Assembly: GCA_039933785.1 (NCBI GenBank)
Contig: JBDTNL010000001.1
Coordinates: 62,001 to 126,000, forward strand
Reading direction: 5' to 3'
Origin: JBDTNL01 sp039933785
GTDB taxonomy: Bacteria > Acidobacteriota > Thermoanaerobaculia > Multivoradales > JAGPDF01
DNA: 64,000 bases
The translations under genes and the position numbers were made by a program. Position 1 is the stretch's first letter. Each line of letters starts with the position of its first letter. Shown here in pieces: positions 59,555-64,000 of this stretch. The notes under the pieces were generated by a model. It made no database searches and was not told where the DNA came from. It was given only the letters and a program-made list of their open reading frames with translations.

Positions 59555-60475
59555 ATGAATCTCCGTCGGGTCACCAGGATCGCGATTGGACTGCTGCTCG
59601 TCTCACTCGCGGTCCAGGCCGAAGAGGTCACCGTGGTGCCCGGCGTCCTGGGCCCGGAAGGCCCGCTCTTTCTCGACGGGAGTCTCTATTTCGTCGCCTG
59701 GACATCCAGCACCCTCTCGAAGTGGGACGGCAAGTCCGTGACGGTGCTCAACAATCTCGCCGGCTGCAGCCACAACGGACTAGCGCTCACGCAGGCGAAG
59801 ACCTTCCTCGTCGCGTGCACCGACGAGCATGGCGCGATTCTCGAGCTCGATCTGTTGGGCAAGCAACTCCGCCGCTGGGACGCCGACGATCGGGGGCGCA
59901 AATTCGACGGCGGGATCAATGACGTGGTCGTCACCGTCAACGGCGGCGCCTACGCGACGGTGTTTGGGCCGTACCAGGAAGTGCCGACGGCCGTCGCCGG
60001 TAAGATCCTGTACCTCGCACCGGGCGGCGCGCAGTGGGTCGAGGTCGCCGCCGACCTCAACTACGCCAACGGCATCGGCATCTCGCCGGATCAAAAGACG
60101 CTCTACGTCAGCGAGACGGTCGGCAATTGCATCTTGAAGTTCACGGTCAACGCCGACGGCACGCTCCAGGGTCGTGCGAACTTCGCGCTGCTGAATCTGC
60201 TCACGCCGAACAAGAGGACCGCCTGGTGGCTCGGCCCCGACAGCATGAAGATCGACCGGCAGGGCAACCTCTATGTCGCCCAGTGGTTCGGCGGGAAGGT
60301 GCTCAAGATTTCGCCCGCCGGCAAGCTGTTGCACGTGTTCTCGATCGCCGCGGGCGACGGCACGACCAACGTGGCGTTCGGGCCCAATGGGAAGGATCTG
60401 TACGTGACCGTGGTCAAGGATCCGGCTGATCCGCAGGCCGAGGGAAGCATCGTGCGGATACCTAACGTCGAATAG
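59555..60475 (+). CDS. Secreted SMP-30/gluconolactonase-like beta-propeller
   Basis: 306 aa with an N-terminal signal peptide (RIAIGLLLVSLAVQA). The rest is a six-bladed propeller of SMP-30 type: PGVLGPEGPLFLDGSLYFV, NDVVVTVNGGAYATVFG, ANGIGISPDQKTLYVSET and NLYVAQWFGGKVLKI, where Glu, Asn and Asp residues coordinate the metal. Possible lactonase or binding protein; substrate unknown. The gene is 29 bases after DUF885 and probably co-transcribed. Confidence 0.82.
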   Translation: MNLRRVTRIAIGLLLVSLAVQAEEVTVVPGVLGPEGPLFLDGSLYFVAWTSSTLSKWDGKSVTVLNNLAGCSHNGLALTQAKTFLVACTDEHGAILELDLLGKQLRRWDADDRGRKFDGGINDVVVTVNGGAYATVFGPYQEVPTAVAGKILYLAPGGAQWVEVAADLNYANGIGISPDQKTLYVSETVGNCILKFTVNADGTLQGRANFALLNLLTPNKRTAWWLGPDSMKIDRQGNLYVAQWFGGKVLKISPAGKLLHVFSIAAGDGTTNVAFGPNGKDLYVTVVKDPADPQAEGSIVRIPNVE

Positions 60476-60480
60476 GGCCC

Positions 60481-60505
60481 TGGGGCGGGAGAATCGTTCG
60501 CCCCA
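60481..60505. other. Hairpin between the propeller and cyclophilin genes
   Basis: TGGGGCG and CGCCCCA form a 7-bp stem with an 11-base loop. There is no T-run on the plus strand, so it is not a typical terminator; it may slow read-through or mark the 3-prime end of the upstream message. Confidence 0.35.
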
Positions 60506-60526
60506 GCTGTGCTACCGTCCCGCGCC

Positions 60527-61024
60527 ATGCCTACTCAAAAAGTCTTTTTCGACATGGAAGCCGACGGCGCCCCCCTGGGCCGTATCGTCATGGAGCTGCG
60601 CTCCGACATCGTGCCCAAGACGGCCGAGAATTTCCGCGCCCTGTGTACGGGCGAGAAGGGTTTCGGCTTCAAGGGAAGCGGGTTTCACCGGGTCATTCCA
60701 CAGTTCATGTGCCAGGGCGGGGATTTCACGCGCGGCAACGGGACTGGGGGCAAGTCGATCTACGGGGAGAAGTTCGCCGACGAGAACTTCCAGCTCAAGC
60801 ACGACGTGCCGGGTGTGCTGTCGATGGCCAACTCCGGGCCGAATACCAACGGGTCGCAGTTCTTCCTGACCACGGCGAAGACGGCCTGGCTCGATGGCAA
60901 GCATGTGGTGTTTGGCAAGGTGACCGAAGGCATGGATGTGGTGACGGCGATCGAGGCGCTGGGTAGCCCGAGCGGGCAGACTAAGCAGAAGATCGTCGTC
61001 GCCGACTGCGGCGAAGTGTCCTGA
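60527..61024 (+). CDS. Peptidyl-prolyl cis-trans isomerase, cyclophilin A type
   Basis: 165 aa, cytoplasmic (no signal peptide). Closely resembles the eukaryotic-type cyclophilin: GSGFHRVIPQFMCQGGDFTRGNG, GVLSMANSGPNTNGSQFF and TAWLDGKHVVFGKV, including the catalytic Arg, Phe, Met, Gln and the tryptophan needed for cyclosporin binding. Length and spacing are canonical. Speeds prolyl isomerisation in protein folding. The start ATG 60527 (PTQKVFF) is preferred over an in-frame GTG 18 bases upstream. GIY-YIG-like gene follows 10 bases on. Confidence 0.95.
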   Translation: MPTQKVFFDMEADGAPLGRIVMELRSDIVPKTAENFRALCTGEKGFGFKGSGFHRVIPQFMCQGGDFTRGNGTGGKSIYGEKFADENFQLKHDVPGVLSMANSGPNTNGSQFFLTTAKTAWLDGKHVVFGKVTEGMDVVTAIEALGSPSGQTKQKIVVADCGEVS

Positions 61025-61034
61025 ACAAGCGCTC

Positions 61035-61388
61035 GTGACCGACGTCGCCGATCGCAAAGCGCGGATTCGCGAATACAAAGAGACCCCGCGGCCGATGGGC
61101 GTCTTTCGGGTGCGGAACGTGCCCGAAGGGCGCTCGTTCGTGAGCGCCAGTGTCGATTTGCGGGCGATCCTCAATCGGCACTTGGCCCAGCTGCGGTTGG
61201 GTGCGCATTCGGTCCGCGAGCTGCAACAGGATTGGCAGCGGCTGGGCGCCGAGCAGTTCGCCTTTGACGCGCTGGATACGCTCGAGCCGTCGAAGGATCC
61301 TGGGTCGGATCCCAAGGAGGACTTGAAGGCGCTCGAGGTCATGTGGCGGGAACGGTTGGCGGCGGAAGGGGAGCAGTTCTACCGCTGA
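61035..61388 (+). CDS. GIY-YIG family protein, degenerate
   Basis: 117 aa, GTG start. RKARIREYKETPRPMGVFRVRN and VSASVDLRAILNRHLAQLRLG follow the GIY-YIG fold, with MGVFRV and FVSAS in place of GIY and YIG and an arginine in the helix. The rest (LQQDWQRLGAEQFAFDALD, DPKEDLKALEVMW) is conserved among stand-alone members of unknown role. Nuclease activity is not assured. Downstream of the cyclophilin gene with no terminator between them. Confidence 0.75.
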   Translation: MTDVADRKARIREYKETPRPMGVFRVRNVPEGRSFVSASVDLRAILNRHLAQLRLGAHSVRELQQDWQRLGAEQFAFDALDTLEPSKDPGSDPKEDLKALEVMWRERLAAEGEQFYR

Positions 61389-61520
61389 AGCCTGCCGCTA
61401 AGCCTCGGCCGCGCCGTGGTCTGGTTGGAATCAGGGGCGGCCGGGACGGAGAATCGTTTTCGCGCGGATAAACTCTGTCCTTCGCTGTCCGCCGCCAATC
61501 TTCCGAGAAGGGATCCTCCA

Positions 61521-63005
61521 TTGAAGACGCTCACTGCCTGCGTCACCTGCGCAATCGTTCTGGCCGTTTTGACGGTGCCCAATGTGGATGCCAAGCCGCA
61601 ACCCAAGGCGGCTGCTCCGGCGCCTGCCGTGGTACCTCTCGTTTTGGGCCCCGCGGCGGCGCAAGCGGCAATGCTGCGCGATGCGGCGTTGGTCGGGAAC
61701 GCCGCCTATCAGTGGATCAGCGACATCACGACACGCGGACCGCGGCCGGCGGGGAGTGCGGCGGAGCGCGCGGCGGCCGAGTGGGCGGCGGCGCATCTGA
61801 AGGCTTTGGGCTTCGACAGTGCGGTCATCGAGAGCTTCCCGTATCACCCGTGGGTGCGCGGCGCGCACGACTCGATCGAGGTCACGGCACCGTTTCCGCA
61901 GAAACTCGTCGGGGTCGCGCTCGGCGGCTCGGCGGCGGGGGAGATCGAGGCCGAGGCGGTGCTGTTCGATTCATGGGAGGCATTTTTGGGATCGACCAAT
62001 TCGACGGCTGACGTCACGGGCAAGATCGTCGTCGTCACGCAACCGATGCCGCGCGCCTCGGACGGCACCGGCTACGGCGCCATGTCGGGCGCCATTCGCT
62101 GGGCCGGACCGGCGGCGGCGCAGAAGCGCGGCGCGGTTGGATTCGTGCTGCGTTCGATGAGCACCGACACGCACCGCTTCGCGCACGCGGGCGGCACGCA
62201 GTGGTCCGACGGCAAAGGAATTCCGTCGATGGCGATCTCGACGCCTGACGCCGCGCAGTTCGACCGCATCAGGGCGATGCAGACGAAAGGCGAGGCGGGT
62301 CCGATTCGCCTGAAGATGGTGTCCGGCTCAGTCTTCCCGGGTCTGGGCACTTCGGTCAACGTCGTGGCCGAGATCAAAGGCTCCGAGCATCCGGAGCAGG
62401 TCGTCGTGATCGGCGGCCACCTCGACAGCTGGGATCTGGGCACCGGTGCGATCGACGACGCGGCGGGGCATGCGATCGCCTTCGCGGCGGCGAAGAACAT
62501 CCTCGACCACGGCCTGCGCCCGAAGCGCACCATTCGCCTCATCCTCTGGGGCTCGGAAGAGATGTCGCAGCCCGACGGCTTCGCCACCGGCGGCGGCAAC
62601 TACGCCAAGTCGCATGCGGCCGAGGCCGCGAACCTCGTCGTCGCGATGGAAGGCGATTTCGGTGCCGGCCGCACCTACCACGCGAGCCTCCCCGCAATCG
62701 ACGACCCAAGCTTCAACAAGACGATGGCGACCCTGCTCCAGCCCGTCGGTGTGGTGATCGATCAGGAGCCGGCAAAGGGCGGTGACTCGGACACCGGCGT
62801 GCTCTTCAACCTCGGCGTGCCGTGCCTGACGCTCAACCAGGACGGCTATGAGTACTTCGACATCCACCACACCCCCGACGACGTGCTCGAACGGATCGAC
62901 CGCCAGGATCTCAACCAGGTCGTAGCCGCATGGTCAGCCACGCTATGGATGGTCGCCGGAACCGACGTCACCTTCAAACGCACGGAAGGCAAGTCCGCGA
63001 GGTAG
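61521..63005 (+). CDS. M28-family zinc peptidase, secreted
   Basis: 494 aa. TTG 61521 with AAGGGA upstream gives a signal peptide (LKTLTACVTCAIVLAVLTVP); an in-frame GTG at 61416 would put extra residues before it. A PA-type insert occupies about residues 130-260. The catalytic zinc site is intact: VVIGGHLDSWDLGTGAIDDAAGH, WGSEEM, VAMEGDFGAG and IHHTPDD. Related to glutamate carboxypeptidase II-type and aminopeptidase enzymes. Cleaves peptides in the periplasm or outside the cell. Second M28 enzyme in the window, different in size from the one at 46.1 kb. Confidence 0.9.
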   Translation: MKTLTACVTCAIVLAVLTVPNVDAKPQPKAAAPAPAVVPLVLGPAAAQAAMLRDAALVGNAAYQWISDITTRGPRPAGSAAERAAAEWAAAHLKALGFDSAVIESFPYHPWVRGAHDSIEVTAPFPQKLVGVALGGSAAGEIEAEAVLFDSWEAFLGSTNSTADVTGKIVVVTQPMPRASDGTGYGAMSGAIRWAGPAAAQKRGAVGFVLRSMSTDTHRFAHAGGTQWSDGKGIPSMAISTPDAAQFDRIRAMQTKGEAGPIRLKMVSGSVFPGLGTSVNVVAEIKGSEHPEQVVVIGGHLDSWDLGTGAIDDAAGHAIAFAAAKNILDHGLRPKRTIRLILWGSEEMSQPDGFATGGGNYAKSHAAEAANLVVAMEGDFGAGRTYHASLPAIDDPSFNKTMATLLQPVGVVIDQEPAKGGDSDTGVLFNLGVPCLTLNQDGYEYFDIHHTPDDVLERIDRQDLNQVVAAWSATLWMVAGTDVTFKRTEGKSAR

Positions 63006-63021
63006 CTGACAAGGAGAGGGG

Positions 63022-64000
63022 TCAGGGGTGAGGGCTTGCCGCAGCCGCCCGCACCGGAATCGGCACATTGCAAAGATCAATCCGCCCCGCCTTGTTCAAG
63101 AACCACCCCTCCGGCCGAGTCCTTCGCGAAGCTACCATCTCCAACCAAAGCGGCGTATCCGTCCGCAGCACCTCGAGGTTGGTCCGCTCCGCAACCGGAA
63201 CATCCGCCGCGAGACGGATCGCGCGGATCGGCGTGCGCTCGCTCGCCTGCTCGTAGAAGCCCATCGCGGCGGTGCCGCGCGGCAGCGTAGACAACAGGTT
63301 CATCCCTTGCACGACCCGACCGAAGAGGGTGACGTTCCGATCGAGATGCCGCGGTGCGTGGCCGATGACTACGTAGATCTCGGCGCCGCTGCCTGAGTCC
63401 GAAGTGTCGCCGCGGCCGGCGCCGACCATCGCGTAGCAGTGGGCGAGCCACTCCCGTCCGTGCATCGCGTCCCGTGCGACCGGCAGGCCCAGGGAATGGC
63501 CGACCTCCGGCGCGTAGATGTCGCCGTCCGGAAGCTTCGCGAACGGCAGCGCTGGATCGAGCGCCCGATCGAACTCCGCGGCGAGCGAGCGCTTCCCATC
63601 GTGCATCGGCTTCTGCTTGGCGGCGTCCTCTTCCGGATCGCCCCACTGCACGACGTAGTTTTCCTGCGCACGGACGAAGGGAATGCCGTCGAAGTAGTGC
63701 TCGCGCACCAGAGTGCGCACGTTGGCGACGTGGTTCGGCGCGAAGACCGGCGCCATTTCGATCACCACGCGACCGGTCGAGAGCTCGACATAGAGCGTGT
63801 TCTCGGGGTCGAGCGGGCGCCAGTCGGTGGGCGCGGAGGCGGCGAGAATTTCGGACATGGCGCGGGCCGCGGGCTTTGCGGGTGCGGCCGGCGCAGACGC
63901 TGTGGGGGCAGGCGTCGAACTGACCGCGTGGCCCGCGCAGGCCGTCGAGGCCACGGCGAGAGCGAGAAGCAGGGCGGTCGATATCAGGCGAGGACTCGTC
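63022..64000 (-). CDS. Periplasmic cyclophilin-type peptidylprolyl isomerase, 5-prime end beyond the window
   Basis: Partial: the reading frame is open to base 64000, and the residues before the GTG at 63954 (RLISTALLLALAVASTAC) form a signal sequence, so the true start lies outside. A Cys at its end suggests possible lipidation. The domain is a divergent cyclophilin: VELSTGRVVIEMAPVFAPNHVANV, YFDGIPFVRAQENYVVQWGDPEE and a late LFGRVVQGMNLL. The catalytic Arg of FHRV is replaced by FVRA, and an Ala/Pro-rich linker precedes the domain. It converges on the M28 peptidase gene (16 bases). Confidence 0.85.
   Translation of the reverse strand, partial: TSPRLISTALLLALAVASTACAGHAVSSTPAPTASAPAAPAKPAARAMSEILAASAPTDWRPLDPENTLYVELSTGRVVIEMAPVFAPNHVANVRTLVREHYFDGIPFVRAQENYVVQWGDPEEDAAKQKPMHDGKRSLAAEFDRALDPALPFAKLPDGDIYAPEVGHSLGLPVARDAMHGREWLAHCYAMVGAGRGDTSDSGSGAEIYVVIGHAPRHLDRNVTLFGRVVQGMNLLSTLPRGTAAMGFYEQASERTPIRAIRLAADVPVAERTNLEVLRTDTPLWLEMVASRRTRPEGWFLNKAGRIDLCNVPIPVRAAAASPHP

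Noticed and set aside
1..64000. CRISPR arrays, insertion sequences, prophage or integration sites
   Set aside because: No evenly spaced direct repeats, transposase, integrase or phage structural proteins were seen, and the tRNA-Val genes have no flanking partial copies.

Overview
The window is a GC-rich chromosomal segment of a Gram-negative bacterium. Several gene types common in Acidobacteriota occur together: two VWFA-type secreted proteins, a GWxTD protein, an Oar-like TonB-dependent receptor with an N-terminal carboxypeptidase-regulatory domain, a duplicated orphan FtsX permease of the ADOP kind, and sulfatase-TPR fusions. I infer Acidobacteriota, possibly a Thermoanaerobaculia-like lineage, from gene families alone. 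I see no rRNA, insertion sequence, prophage or CRISPR array.

Layout. 0-7 kb: four co-directional secreted proteins (VWA, VWA, GWxTD, carboxypeptidase-regulatory/TPR). 7-11.5 kb: two translationally coupled sulfatase-fold/TPR proteins on the minus strand. 11.5-14.5 kb: the TonB-dependent receptor with a clear intrinsic terminator, then a 356-base divergent control region. 14.8-16 kb: an RlmI-like methyltransferase. 16.1-24.7 kb: a translation and cell-division block, consisting of tRNA-Val(GAC), tRNA-Val(CAC), thrS, infC, rpmI, rplT, pheS, pheT, a ZapB-like coiled coil, threonine aldolase (opposite strand), zapA, and then a 6S RNA gene at 24.74-24.93 kb. 25-27.4 kb: rny (RNase Y) and ymdB.

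27.5-41.5 kb is a cell-surface glycan region: two GT2 and two GT4 glycosyltransferases, three membrane GT-C enzymes, a methyltransferase, a membrane phosphodiesterase-type hydrolase and a third sulfatase-fold protein. 41.5-47.1 kb holds the ADOP permease, an FAD oxidoreductase, an SNase-like protein and an M28 peptidase. 47.2-47.9 kb is a nucleotidyltransferase/small-protein pair resembling a toxin-antitoxin module, with a probable leaderless promoter.

47.9-53.5 kb is the most distinctive metabolic locus. A GbcA/CntA-like Rieske oxygenase is divergent from a GcvT-like aminomethyltransferase and two tightly coupled PYROXD2-like FAD oxidoreductases. This suggests oxidative demethylation of an N-methylated substrate feeding the folate C1 pool. 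53.5-64 kb carries a TIMP/NTR-like secreted protein, a DUF2071 protein, an FAD monooxygenase broken by an internal deletion, a secreted protein with three Cys-bounded repeats, a DUF885 peptidase-like protein, an SMP-30-like propeller, two cyclophilins (the last cut by the window edge), a GIY-YIG-family protein and an M28 peptidase.
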